This document shows, in pieces, positions 7,544-16,923 of a DNA stretch of 64,000 bases (its first letter is position 1; every line of letters begins with the position of its first letter). A program made the translations under genes and the position numbers. The notes below the pieces were generated by a model. That model saw nothing but the letters and a program-made list of their open reading frames with translations, was not told the origin of the DNA and did not search any database. Origin of the DNA: Sulfuritalea sp. (GTDB taxonomy: Bacteria; Pseudomonadota; Gammaproteobacteria; Burkholderiales; Rhodocyclaceae); contig JADJQA010000019.1 of the NCBI GenBank assembly GCA_016712985.1, positions 16,964 through 80,963 on the forward strand, read 5' to 3'.

Positions 7544-7999
7544 ATGAGCGAAGAACAACCGGTTTTCAGCATCGAAAAGATCTACGTCAAGGATCTCTCC
7601 ATCGAAGTACCCAATGCACCCCAGGTCTTCCTGCATCGCGAGACGCCGACCATCGAAGTGCAGATTCAGAGCAAGGCCAACACGATCGGCGACGGAATGT
7701 ATGAAGTTGCGCTGACGGTCACCGTCAACGCCAAGGAAGGCGAGACCGCGTTCTTCCTTGTCGAGGTGGTGAAGGCAGGCATCTTCCAGATTCGCCATGT
7801 GCCGGAGCAGGACATGGAGCCGATCCTTGCCGTGGCCTGCCCGAACATTCTCTTCCCCTATGCGCGCGAAACGGTTTCCGACGCCATCACTCGCGCCGGA
7901 TTTCCGCCCGTGATTCTGGCTCCGGTGAATTTCGAGGCGCTCTATCAGCAACGCCTGGCCGAGCAACAGCAGGGCGCGAGCCGGATCCAGTTGCAATAG
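7544..7999 (+). CDS. secB: Protein-export chaperone SecB
   Basis: 151 residues. SecB is a tetrameric cytoplasmic chaperone that holds precursor proteins unfolded and hands them to SecA. Typical features are the early FSIEKIYVKDLSIEVPNAPQ segment, the acidic SecA-binding strand around EVQIQSK, the CPNILFPYARE motif and the PVNFEALYQQR end. It starts 33 bases after grxC and ends 6 bases before the next gene, so it is probably in one transcript. Confidence 0.97.
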   Translation: MSEEQPVFSIEKIYVKDLSIEVPNAPQVFLHRETPTIEVQIQSKANTIGDGMYEVALTVTVNAKEGETAFFLVEVVKAGIFQIRHVPEQDMEPILAVACPNILFPYARETVSDAITRAGFPPVILAPVNFEALYQQRLAEQQQGASRIQLQ

Positions 8000-8005
8000 T
8001 CGGCG

Positions 8006-8455
8006 ATGGGGATGCGGCGGCTTTTCGCCCTGCTGGCACCCTTGGCCGCGCTGGTAGCGGCCTCGCCCGCTTTGGCCCTGGACTACCGTTCGGTCATCGA
8101 GGCGGCGCCTCTCTATGACGCGCCATCGGCCAAGTCCACGCCTTTGTTCGTGGTGCTTGCCGGCACGCCGGTGGAACTCGTGGTCAGCCTCGAAGGCTGG
8201 TCCAAGGTGCGCGACAGCAAGGGCGACCTGGCCTGGATCGAAAAGAGCCATTTGACGGAAAAGCGCAATGTCATCGTGCGCGCCGAGCGCGCCCAGGTGC
8301 GCGCTGCCGCCGACGACAAGGCCGTACTGGTGTTCGAAGCCGAGCGCGACGTGGTGCTGGAACTTTCCGAGGCCGCGCCCGGCGGTTGGGCCAGGGTCAA
8401 ACATCGCGACGGGCCAGGCGGGTTTCTCAAGACAACCCAAGTCTGGGGTTTGTAA
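8006..8455 (+). CDS. Exported SH3-domain protein
   Basis: 149 residues with a signal peptide (LFALLAPLAALVAASPALA, cleavage near residue 25). Two bacterial SH3-like repeats follow: one around APLYDAPSAKSTPLFVVLAG...WSKVRDSKGDLAWIE, the other around VIVRAERAQVRAAAD...WARVKHRDGPGGFL. Such proteins bind peptidoglycan or partner proteins in the periplasm. The gene lies 6 bases after secB and 27 before gpsA. The exact role is unknown. Confidence 0.85.
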   Translation: MGMRRLFALLAPLAALVAASPALALDYRSVIEAAPLYDAPSAKSTPLFVVLAGTPVELVVSLEGWSKVRDSKGDLAWIEKSHLTEKRNVIVRAERAQVRAAADDKAVLVFEAERDVVLELSEAAPGGWARVKHRDGPGGFLKTTQVWGL

Positions 8456-8482
8456 GGCGCACGCCACCATGGAGCGTAGGCG

Positions 8483-9463
8483 ATGCGGATAGCGGTACTC
8501 GGCGCAGGGGCCTGGGGCACGGCGCTGGCGATTGCTTTCGCGGGTCGGCATGCAGTCAGCCTGTGGGTGCGGGATGCCGCGCGCGCCGGCGAGATGTCCC
8601 TCCGCCGGGAAAACCTTCGCTATCTTCCGGGCTGTCCCTTGCCGGCCGACTTGCGGGTCACGACCGAGCTGAAAGTCGCTCTGACCGAAGCCGATCTGGC
8701 GATTCTTGCGGCGCCGCTGGCGGGTCTGCGATCCCTGCTGGAGCAACTGAAGGCCAAGGCGCCGGCCATGCCCTTCCTCTGGGTGTGCAAGGGGCTCGAA
8801 GCCGGTAGCGGTCTCCTGCCGCATCAGGTGGTGGCCGAGGTGCTGGGCGATCCCGTCTGCGGCATGCTCACCGGACCGAGTTTCGCCCTCGAGGTGGCGC
8901 GCGGTCTGCCTGCCGCCGTCACCCTCGCCTCGACCGATGCCGGGTTTGCCGATGCCACTGCGCATGCCCTGCACGGCGGCCATCTGCGCATCTATGCCAA
9001 TGAAGACCTGATCGGCGCCGAAGTCGGCGCCGCGGTGAAGAACGTACTGGCCATCGCCACGGGGATCTGCGACGGCCTCGGTCTTGGCCTGAATGCCCGT
9101 GCGGCCCTGATCACGCGCGGCCTCGCGGAGATCATCCGCTTTGGCGAGGCGCTCGGCGCCAGGCGCGAAACCCTGATGGGGCTCGCCGGTTTGGGCGACC
9201 TGATTCTGACCTGCACCGGCGACCTGTCGCGCAATCGTCGCGTCGGCCTGCTGCTGGCCGAGGGGCGGGCGCTACCGGAGATCAATCGGGAACTTGGCCA
9301 CGTCGCCGAGGGAGTGCCCGCGGCTCGTGAAGTCGCCCGCCATGCGGCCGAACTTGGCATAGAGATGCCCATCACGCGTGAGGTGGTGGCCGTACTCGAT
9401 GGTCGCATCACTCCGCGCGCGGCCGTGGAAGAACTGATGGCGCGTCATCCCAGGCACGAATAA
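8483..9463 (+). CDS. gpsA: Glycerol-3-phosphate dehydrogenase [NAD(P)+]
   Basis: 326 residues. It reduces dihydroxyacetone phosphate to sn-glycerol-3-phosphate for phospholipid synthesis. The N-terminal dinucleotide fold opens with AVLGAGAWGTALA. LTGPSFALEVARGLPAAVTLAS and the catalytic lysine segment GAAVKNVLAIATGICDGL (about 183-200) follow, then GLAGLGDLILTCTGDLSRNR, which closes the substrate site. It is the last gene of the rhodanese-grxC-secB group; its start lies 27 bases after the SH3 gene. Confidence 0.97.
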   Translation: MRIAVLGAGAWGTALAIAFAGRHAVSLWVRDAARAGEMSLRRENLRYLPGCPLPADLRVTTELKVALTEADLAILAAPLAGLRSLLEQLKAKAPAMPFLWVCKGLEAGSGLLPHQVVAEVLGDPVCGMLTGPSFALEVARGLPAAVTLASTDAGFADATAHALHGGHLRIYANEDLIGAEVGAAVKNVLAIATGICDGLGLGLNARAALITRGLAEIIRFGEALGARRETLMGLAGLGDLILTCTGDLSRNRRVGLLLAEGRALPEINRELGHVAEGVPAAREVARHAAELGIEMPITREVVAVLDGRITPRAAVEELMARHPRHE

Positions 9464-9489
9464 ACCTGGGAAACGCCTTGTAACCTCTT

Positions 9490-9600
9490 TCAACACAGAG
9501 ATCGCAAAGACGCAGAGGACAGGCGATACTTCACCCATTGGGTGTTCCGCGTCGATCTTCTCCGCGTCCTTTGCGCCTCTGCGTCCTCTGCGTCGAGAGC
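9490..9600. repeat. Palindromic intergenic element between gpsA and trmL
   Basis: The gap between two converging genes holds CACAGAGATCGCAAAGACGC near 9491 and, inverted, GCGTCCTTTGCGCCTCTG near 9562, so the arms (Cs and Gs of CAGAGG / CCTCTG) can form a long imperfect hairpin. There is no T-run. It could serve as a bidirectional stop for both genes. Elements with this CTCTGCGTCC pattern recur in many bacterial intergenic regions; that is recollection. Confidence 0.5.
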
Positions 9601-9602
9601 GC

Positions 9603-10088
9603 TTAGCCGCGGAATTCAGGATCAATGCGCGCGCCCGCGAATCCCTGCTGGCGCCACGCCTCATAGACCATGATTGCCACGGCATTCGACAGGTTCAGGC
9701 TGCGATTGCCAGGCATCAGCGGCAGATGCAGACGCCGGTCTTCCTCGATGTCGGCCAGCACTTCCGCCGGCAGTCCGCGCGATTCCGAGCCGAAGACGAA
9801 AGCGTCCCCCGGAACAAAGTCGACGCTGGTGTGACGCCGCGTGCCCCTGGTGGTCAGCGCGAACCGCCTGCCTGCGCCCAGTGCGGCACGACAAAGCGCC
9901 CAGTTCGCATGCAGAGAAACACTCGTCAGTTCCGCATAGTCCATCCCGGCGCGGCGCAGCTTCGCGGCTGACAGGTCGAAGCCCAGCGGTTCGATCAGAT
10001 GCAGTTTTGCCCCGCTGTTCGCGCAAAGGCGAATGACATTCCCTGTGTTGGGTGGGATCTCCGGGGCGACGAGAACGACATGGAACAC
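9603..10088 (-). CDS. trmL: tRNA (cytidine/uridine-34-2'-O)-methyltransferase TrmL
   Basis: 161 residues, a SPOUT-fold enzyme that methylates the ribose of wobble position 34 in tRNA-Leu isoacceptors. Motifs: PEIPPNTGNVIRLCAN near the N-terminus, FVFGSESRGLP (about 94-104) and the C-terminal knot LMPGNRSLNLSNAVAIMVYE, which binds AdoMet. It stands alone, converging with gpsA and diverging from mshE. Confidence 0.94.
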   Translation of the reverse strand: MFHVVLVAPEIPPNTGNVIRLCANSGAKLHLIEPLGFDLSAAKLRRAGMDYAELTSVSLHANWALCRAALGAGRRFALTTRGTRRHTSVDFVPGDAFVFGSESRGLPAEVLADIEEDRRLHLPLMPGNRSLNLSNAVAIMVYEAWRQQGFAGARIDPEFRG

Positions 10089-10205
10089 TTGCAGGCGCCT
10101 CCGAAAAACGGTATTTTGTGAAAAATCAGCTTATTAGAGTGCAAAATTCGTGCAAATTCGCAGCATCCACCATCCTGATTCTAAGGCCGCTTTGGAGATC
10201 GCCTG

Positions 10206-11912
10206 ATGGCACGTCCGGAGAAGATCCGCCTTGGTGACATGCTGGTGCAGCAGAAGCTCGTAACCGGGGAGCAACTCAAGCTTGCGCTCGACGAACAGAA
10301 GCGCTCGGGCCGCAAACTCGGGCGGGTTCTGGTGGACAGCGGCTATGTCACCGAAGAGGGCATTTCGACCGGTCTGGCTCGTCAGCTCGGTGTAGATTTT
10401 GTCGACCTCAAGAGCTTCAAGCCCCAGCCTGAACTGATCAAGCTTCTGCCGGAAGCCCAGGCGCGCCGGCATCGCGCGCTGGTCCTGAGCGAGCGTGCCG
10501 GCCTGCTGATCGTTGGCATGGCCGACCCCACTGATCTCACGGCTTTCGACGAACTGGCGCGCCTGCTCAAGCGCGAGATCGATCTTGCCGTGGTGACCGA
10601 AAGTCAGTTGCTGGCCACCATTGACCGCGTCTACAGCCGCGCGGCGGAAATCAGCGGGCTGGCCAGGGAACTCACGGCCGACATGGGCGACGTGTCGACC
10701 GAGTTCGGCAACATCCTTGGCCTTACCGCCGGCGCCGAGGATGCGCCGGTCGTCAAGCTCCTCAACACGGTGTTCGAAGAAGCGTTGAAGATGCGCGCTT
10801 CCGACATCCACATCGAGCCGCAGGAAAAATCGGTGGTGATCCGCTTCCGCATCGACGGCGTGCTGCATGTGCAGACCGAGGCGGATTCGAAAATATCCAC
10901 GGCGCTGGTGCTGCGCCTGAAGCTGATGTCCGGCCTCGACATTTCGGAAAAGCGCCTGCCGCAGGACGGCCGCTTCAACATCAAGCTGCGCAACACCGCG
11001 ATCGACATCCGCATCTCGTCGATGCCGACACAGCACGGCGAGTCGGTGGTGATGCGCTTGCTGGCGCAGAACACCGGCCTGTTGCAGCTCGACCGCCTGC
11101 AGATGCCGCCGCGCATTCTGGAGCGCTTCCGCCATTCCATCTCGCGGCCCTCCGGCATCGTGCTGGTGACCGGCCCGACGGGCTCGGGCAAGACGACCAC
11201 GCTGTACGCGATGCTCAACGAGGCGAACACCGAGGACACCAAGGTGATCACCGTCGAAGACCCGGTCGAGTACCGCCTGCCGGGTCTGAATCAGGTGCAG
11301 GTGCACGACAAGATCGACCTGTCCTTCAGTCGCGTGCTGCGCAGCGCACTGCGCCAGGACCCGGACATCATCCTGCTGGGCGAAATGCGCGACCAGGAAA
11401 CCGCCGAGATCGGCATGCGCGCCGCGATGACCGGCCACCTGGTGCTGTCGACCCTGCACACCAACGACGCGCTATCGACGCCGATTCGACTGCTCGACAT
11501 GGGGGTACCGCGCTACATGGTCGCCCTGTCGATCCAGATGGTGCTGGCGCAACGGCTGGTGCGCGTCACCTGCGAAAACTGTGCCGTTCCCTACACGCCG
11601 ACGCCGAACGAGCATTTGTGGCTCAAGACGGAGCTTGGCGAACGGGTGAGCGGTTTCCAGTACAAGCGAGGGCAGGGTTGCAGTCACTGCGCCAACACCG
11701 GCTATCAGGGTCGCCAGGCCGTCTATGAAGTCCTCGACATGAACAATGCACTGGTCGAGGCTGTGAACCGCGGTGATCCCAACGAATTCATGCAGCTCGG
11801 TCGCGAACAGATGGGCGGCAATACCTTGCGCCGGGACGCCGTGCGTCTGGTGACGAGTGGTCGCACCACCATCGACGAAGCCATGCGCATCAGCACGCAG
11901 CTCGACGAATAA
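10206..11912 (+). CDS. mshE: MSHA pilus extension ATPase MshE
   Basis: 568 residues, a GspE/PilB-type hexameric ATPase that drives pilus polymerisation at the inner membrane. The N-terminal region has two copies of the MshEN pattern (RLGDMLVQQKLVTGEQLKLA followed by LGRVLVDSGYV), known to bind cyclic di-GMP. The core has Walker A GPTGSGKTTT (about 322-331), the Asp box ITVEDPVEY, Walker B DPDIILLGEMRD and the His box LSTLHTND; CENC and CSHC (about 457-495) form the zinc site. It is the first gene of the cluster. The 117-base gap to trmL should hold its promoter; no clear hexamers were seen. Confidence 0.93.
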   Translation: MARPEKIRLGDMLVQQKLVTGEQLKLALDEQKRSGRKLGRVLVDSGYVTEEGISTGLARQLGVDFVDLKSFKPQPELIKLLPEAQARRHRALVLSERAGLLIVGMADPTDLTAFDELARLLKREIDLAVVTESQLLATIDRVYSRAAEISGLARELTADMGDVSTEFGNILGLTAGAEDAPVVKLLNTVFEEALKMRASDIHIEPQEKSVVIRFRIDGVLHVQTEADSKISTALVLRLKLMSGLDISEKRLPQDGRFNIKLRNTAIDIRISSMPTQHGESVVMRLLAQNTGLLQLDRLQMPPRILERFRHSISRPSGIVLVTGPTGSGKTTTLYAMLNEANTEDTKVITVEDPVEYRLPGLNQVQVHDKIDLSFSRVLRSALRQDPDIILLGEMRDQETAEIGMRAAMTGHLVLSTLHTNDALSTPIRLLDMGVPRYMVALSIQMVLAQRLVRVTCENCAVPYTPTPNEHLWLKTELGERVSGFQYKRGQGCSHCANTGYQGRQAVYEVLDMNNALVEAVNRGDPNEFMQLGREQMGGNTLRRDAVRLVTSGRTTIDEAMRISTQLDE

Positions 11913-11919
11913 CATGACG

Positions 11920-12003
11920 GCCCCCCACGCTCGCAAGATCGGCTCGCTGCCCCCCCGAGGGGGGTCTAGCCGTCCTTGGGGCGGCCCTGCGGACGGCTAG
12001 GCC
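11920..12003. repeat. GC-rich palindromic repeat, copy 1
   Basis: Between mshE and mshG. It contains CCCCCCCGAGGGGGG, a hairpin, and TAGCCGTCC...GGACGGCTA, whose arms flank CCTTGGGGCGGCCCTGCGGA. That 20-base core recurs exactly before aceF near 39861. The element ends directly at the mshG ATG. Confidence 0.6.
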
Positions 12004-13156
12004 ATGGCCAGCTTCGCCTATCGCGGCCGCAACGGCGCCGGGGAGATCGTCCAGGGCCTCATGGAAGGCGCGACGGCCGGCGCGGTGGCCGACCTGCTGT
12101 TCGGCAGCGGCGTGACGCCGATGGAGATCAAGCCGACAGCGACTTCCGTCGACAAGGCTGACAGCGGCTCCGCCACCGGCATCACGCTGTTCCGGCAGAA
12201 AGTCGAACACCTTGATGTGCTGCTGTTTTCGCGACAGATCCATACCCTGCTGCGCGCCGGCGTGCCGATCATGCGAGCGCTGGCCGGCTTGCAGGAATCC
12301 AGCACCAACCCGGCGATGCGGGAGGTCCTGCAGGACGTGCGCGAAAGCCTGGATTCCGGCCGCGAATTGTCCCTGTCGCTGGCACGCCATCCGGGAGTTT
12401 TCTCGCCTTTCTACCTGTCCATGGTGCGTGTCGGCGAAATGACCGGCCGGCTCGAGGAAGTCTTCATCCGCCTGTTCGATCATCTGGCGTTCGAGCGCTT
12501 CATGCGTGAGCAGGTGAAATCGGCGCTGCGCTATCCGTCATTCGTCGTCGCCGCGATGGGCACTGCCATCGTCATCGTCAGTATTTTCGTGATCCCGGCC
12601 TTCGCCAAGGTGTTCAAGGGCTTCGGCGCGGAACTGGTTTTTTGGATTCAATGCATGGCGCAGGACGACCAGGGGCCGCTATGCCTGGGATCGCTTCAAG
12701 CTGCGGATTCCGATTGCCGGCAAGATCATCCGCAAAGCTACGCTGGCGCGCTTTGCGGCGAGCTTTGCGCTGGCCTCGCGCAGCGGGGTGCCGATCATCC
12801 AGGCCCTGACCAATGTCGCGGAAACCGTGGACAACGCCTACATCTCGGACAAGGTCGAGAAAATGCGCGATGGCGTCGAGCGCGGCGAGAGCATCCTGCG
12901 CACCTCGATTTCCGCCGGCGTGTTTACTCCCGTGGTGCTGCAGATGATCGCCGTCGGCGAGGAATCCGGCGCGCTGGATGACATGATGAAGGAAGTGTCC
13001 GACATGTACCAGAGCGAGGTCGAGTACGAGCTGAAGACCCTGGCGCAGCAGATCGAGCCGATCCTGATCGTTGCGCTCGGCATCATGGTCCTGATCCTCG
13101 CGCTGGGCATCTTCCTGCCGCTGTGGGACCTGGGCAAAGTGGCGCTTAGGAAGTGA
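12004..13156 (+). pseudogene. mshG: MSHA platform protein MshG, internal deletion and frameshift
   Basis: GspF/PilC-family inner-membrane platform protein for pilus assembly. The first part (12004 to about 12637) reads normally, with the first GspF domain (LDVLLFSRQIHTLLRAGVPI) and the first membrane helix to KVFKGFGAEL. From about 12638 the other frame continues as FFGFNAW, then GRYAWDRFKLRIPIAGKI, the second GspF domain and the final helix to VALRK. The roughly 20-30 residues normally linking the two halves, including a membrane segment, are missing, and the frame shifts there. This is a true deletion or an assembly collapse, not a simple homopolymer slip. The stop overlaps the next start (GTGA). 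If real, the pilus could not be assembled without another GspF protein. Confidence 0.85.
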
Positions 13157-13709
13157 ATGACCCGACACCGCGCTTACGTTCGCTGCTTCAGTTTTCAGTC
13201 GTGCTTGCCGTTATTGGTGTCGTGGCGGTATTTCTGCTGGACGCCTTGTACTATGCCCTGGAGCAGGCTGAAAGAACGGTCATGGAGGCGACGATTCGCA
13301 ACATGGACAGCGGCGTGAGAATGCAGGCCGCCACCAGGGTAATGCGCGGGCAGGAAGCATCCCTCAGGGAACTGGTCGGGGCAAATCCCGTGCAATGGCT
13401 GGAAAGCCCGCCGGTGGGGTACACGGGCAACTGCCAGCGGGAGCTGGTGCGGGGAGCGTGGTGTTTCGATGCCGATACCCACGAGATTGTTTATCGACCG
13501 CGGGTGGACCGGCACCTTGAATACCATCGGCCGGGCAGCTCCGGGCTGCGTTGGCGCGCGGCTTCGACGACAGAAACTGCCGGCAGGCAGAGCGAAAGTC
13601 CTGCACCGGCGGTTGCAATCAGGGTGGTTTCCACGACCTCGTTTGCGTGGCGTTGACGACGGTGGATGGTATTGTGGCCCCACGGTTCTGGAAGCAACTC
13701 AGGTCTTAA
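13153..13709 (+). CDS. mshF: MshF-like pilus protein, one frame break
   Basis: Starts at a GTG overlapping the mshG stop. An N-terminal membrane helix (FSVVLAVIGVVAVFLLDALY, about 14-33) is followed by an Ala/Glu-rich helix and a globular part containing GAWCFDADTHEIVYRPRVD. This is the size and place of MshF, between mshG and the pilins. After GLRW the frame stops being sensible; a one-base gain near 13553 (GG run) gives ARGFDDRN and an end at the TAA 13707-13709, 20 bases before the pilin. The total length 557 is 3n-1, supporting a one-base loss. Its function in the MSHA system is not defined; it is probably a minor assembly component. Confidence 0.6.
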
Positions 13710-13728
13710 TACTTAAGGAGCAGGCGCG

Positions 13729-14333
13729 ATGAAGAGTCAAGGGCAGGGATTTCCACCAGCGAATGCGGGTTTTACGCTGATTGAACTGGTGGTTGTGATT
13801 ACGATACTGGGGATTCTTGCGGCTATTGCCCTGCCCAAGTTTGTGGCGCTGCAGACCGATGCGCGGGTTGCCAAACTGAATGCGGCGCGCGGCGCGGTTG
13901 CGGCCGGCGCCGCAGTCGTGCATAGCGCGTACTTGGCGCGGGGTGGGGTAACGGATTTGGTAACCTGTCCTGCCGGGGGCGGTTTTGCCACCAATGCGGT
14001 AAATGGCACCATATGCACGGAAGGCGGCTTGATTACTCTTGCCAATGGCTATCCGGCGAGTGCCGCGGTTGGTGCGGCTCCTCCCGCCGGCGGCATCCTT
14101 CCCGCAGCAGGATTGTCCACCGCGGCTTTTTCACCGACCCTGGCCCAGTTGAACGTTGAAGGCTATGGCGCCGCGGTTGCCGGCACTGTGACCACCATCT
14201 CGGTTGTCGGGGGACTGGCACGGCAGGTGCTGTGGGAGCGCGAACCAATGCAACATGTTCCTTTACCTACACGTCGCCGACCGCCGCGGGAGCCGCGCCC
14301 GTAATCTCGGGGCTAACCACGACGGGTTGCTGA
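13729..14333 (+). CDS. mshA: MSHA major pilin-like prepilin, one frame break
   Basis: A type IV prepilin. The leader ends in NAG, cut before FTLIELVVVITILGILAAIA, the polymerising helix, with Glu at mature position 5. A C-terminal disulfide region follows. The frame breaks in the G run at 14209-14213; continuing one base on gives GTGTAGAVGARTNATCSF and ends PVISGLTTTGC, a good pilin end with the closing cysteine, at the TGA 14331-14333. The length 605 is 3n-1. RBS AAGGAG lies 10 bases before the ATG. This is the first of two pilins and the better candidate for the main subunit. No prepilin peptidase gene is present in the window. Confidence 0.85.
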
Positions 14334-14398
14334 GTTCGTTCAGAGGCCGTGTCATGCTAATATTCAATTTACCTACAGGAAAGGATGGGACTCCCACC

Positions 14399-14821
14399 AT
14401 GAAATCGGATCAATCAGGTTTTACCCTTATCGAGTTGATTGTTGTAATTGTCATTCTGGGAATTCTGGCGGCAACGGCATTGCCGAAGTTCGTAGACTTC
14501 AAGAGCGATGCGGCGGCGGCGGCGGTCCAGGGTGTGGCGGGAGCTGTGTCTTCGTCAGCGGCGCTCAACTATGGCAAGTATCAGATCAGTACCGGGGCTG
14601 CGCAGCAATTGAATACCGCAACTGCCTGCAACACCTTGGTGACCAACACCAAGACGGGCCTGGCGGGCGGCGCGACCGCACTGACCGATGCGCATGTGAC
14701 CATCCAGACCGAGGCAGACTGTAGCGGCGCTGTGGCGGCCGGCACTACGAAGAACTGCACGCTAAGAAGTACCGACGACACGAGCAAAACCGCCAACGCG
14801 ATTGTGATCTGTACAGGCTGA
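14399..14821 (+). CDS. Second MSHA-type prepilin
   Basis: 140 residues. A very short leader (MKSDQSG) precedes FTLIELIVVIVILGILAATA, so processing after residue 7 is expected. Its helix is followed by ALPKFVDFKSDAAAAAVQGV and a globular part with three cysteines (ACNTL, ADCSG, KNCTL) plus a last one in VICTG. I chose ATG 14399, because AGGAAAGGA lies 12 bases upstream and the longer frame has no pilin leader. It resembles MshA itself about as much as the preceding gene does; the two could be alternative major pilins or a major and minor pair. Confidence 0.85.
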   Translation: MKSDQSGFTLIELIVVIVILGILAATALPKFVDFKSDAAAAAVQGVAGAVSSSAALNYGKYQISTGAAQQLNTATACNTLVTNTKTGLAGGATALTDAHVTIQTEADCSGAVAAGTTKNCTLRSTDDTSKTANAIVICTG

Positions 14822-14987
14822 TCGGCCAGTCTGACGCTGCAACGGTGGCTGGAATCGGGTCAGATGGCATTCTCGGCAACAATATGGTCGATGTCCCGAT
14901 TGGAGTCAGGTTCGGCTTTGGAACGGTGCCGACGTTCCGTCGGCATTGCATAGTCGGCGCTGACAGGGTGGCCTCTCCCTCTGGACT

Positions 14988-16750
14988 GTGGAGCGGCTCG
15001 GAGTCAGAATCGATCTTCCGCGGCACCCGACGATAGGAATCTGCCTTGGCCTGCTTGCCTTGATGGCAAGCGGGCCATTTCTTTTGCCCTTCCATACCGA
15101 GCCCATTCCGGGTTTCTGGAGCGAATGGTGGGCGGCAGCTTTGGGCTTGGCGGCGGCCGTCGTTGGCCTCCTTGCCATGCGCAACCGTCCGCTGTCCTTG
15201 CCGCCGACACTCGGGATTCCCGCTGTCGTGCTGCTGGCCCTGCTGCTCCAGTTGATGGTCGGCCGCCTCGAATTCCCGCAGATCGGCCTGCTGTATGCGG
15301 CCTACGTGCTCTGGGCCGCGCTGCTGCTGATTCTGGGGCGCCACCTGGCTGATGCCGTTGGCATTGCCTGGCTCGCTGGCGTTGTTGCGGGCGCCTTTGC
15401 CGTCGGCGCGCTGGTCGGCGCGGCGGTCGCTCTGGCCCAGTGGCTGGGGATCACCGGCGGAGTACCGTGGATATTTCCTCACGTGGGGGCGGAGTTCACG
15501 CCAACCTGGGCCAGGCCAATCACCACGCCCATTACTCGTGGCTCGGCATCGCCTCGCTGTTCTACCTGCGCGGCCGGGGATGGCTGTCTCGTCCGCTGTT
15601 CTGGCTTGCGGCCCTGCCGATCGTTCTTGGCAGTGTCATCGGCGGCTCGCGCAGCGTGCTGCTCTACCCGCTCATTCTCCTTGGCGTGCTTGCCTGGGCC
15701 AGGCGCAGGGAACCCGGCGGCGCGACGGCAGCCCTGTTTGGCGACTGCGCAGGCTTACTGCCGACGGTGATCGCGCTGGACTTCTTCGCTTCATGGGTTT
15801 CGTCTTACCTTTCCGGAACGGCAAGCCTGGCAGTTTCCCGGCTCTACGGATCGGTTTCCTCACCGAGCACCAGACTGGCGCTCGCCCGCAGCGCATGGTC
15901 GGCGTTTGTCGAGCACCCATGGCTCGGGCAAGGAGCCGGCAACTTTCCGTGGGCGAGTTTCGTGGCCGCCACTGCTCGGCGTGACGACGAAGCATTTCAG
16001 GTGGCGGAGAACGCGCACAATCTCATCCTGCAGGGCCTGGCCGAGTTCGGCGCACCGGTTACCGGGGTGGTGATCCTGCTGCTGCTGTTCTGGGCCAGGC
16101 GCTTCGCGGCTCGGCCATGGAAGCTGGAACAGTTCTGGTGTGGCGCGGTTCTCGCCATCTGCGCCGTGCACGCGTTGCTGGAATACCCTTTGTGGTACGC
16201 CTACTTCCTTGGCCCGGCGGCGCTCCTGCTGGGCGCGACCGACAGCGGCGGAGTGCTCTCCGTCGCGGGTCGGCGGCTCTCGGTCTATCTGGCGCTGGCG
16301 GCCGTGGCAGGCGCTGCGATCTTGACCGGGCTGCGCATCGACTACGCTGTCATCGAGGCCGCGTCGAATCAACCTCTAGCCGCACACCCTGACCGTGAGC
16401 AGCCGTGGCGGATATCGCCGGAACGCCTGATCCGGCTGCATCGGGAATCGCTGCTCTCGCCGTGGGCGCTGCTGGCGTTTGCCGAACTGGCGGAACCGAG
16501 CCGCCAGCAGGTGCAGGATCGCGTCACGTTGTGTGAACGGGGAATCCGCTTTGCGCCGGCCAGATCCCTGCTAACGCGCTGCGCCGTGCAACTCGCGATT
16601 GCCGGCCGCGAGGCGGACGCGCAAGCGCTGGTGCTGGCGGTCTTTCGCGCATTTCCCGCGGAACGAGCGGTCACCGCCGATGAACTGGCAAGAGCTGCGC
16701 GGGAATATCCGGAAACCGCACCCGTGTGGGCTTCGAGTCTGGGGAAATAG
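14988..16750 (+). CDS. O-antigen ligase / pilin glycosyltransferase-like (PglL family), one frame break
   Basis: A polytopic inner-membrane protein of about 587 residues when the frame is repaired at the GGGGG run 15485-15489. Length 1763 is 3n-1. At least ten hydrophobic segments are visible (for example LLALMASGPFLLPF, VVLLALLLQLMVG, GVVILLLLFWARRF). The conserved Wzy_C/PglL segment HANLGQANHHAHYSWLGIAS follows, with GSVIGGSRS and a second block around WLGQGAGNFPWASF. Such enzymes move lipid-linked glycans to lipopolysaccharide or, in the PglL/TfpO group, to pilins. Its place directly after two pilin genes and before mshI argues for pilin glycosylation. Start GTG 14988 is the only option after an in-frame stop. 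Confidence 0.75.
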
Positions 16751-16923
16751 GCAAGCAGCCCAACGCGTGTCGTTCCTTGCGGGGCGATGCGGCAAGCCTT
16801 ACCGGCGTGGGTCGACTGCCCGAGAATTGCTCCCGAATCGTCCAAATGCAAGCGCTTCCCCCCTGAAATCCATGCTTGCCGCCGCTACCCCGGCCAGTAT
16901 AGTCGGACGAAAAATGGGTCCCG

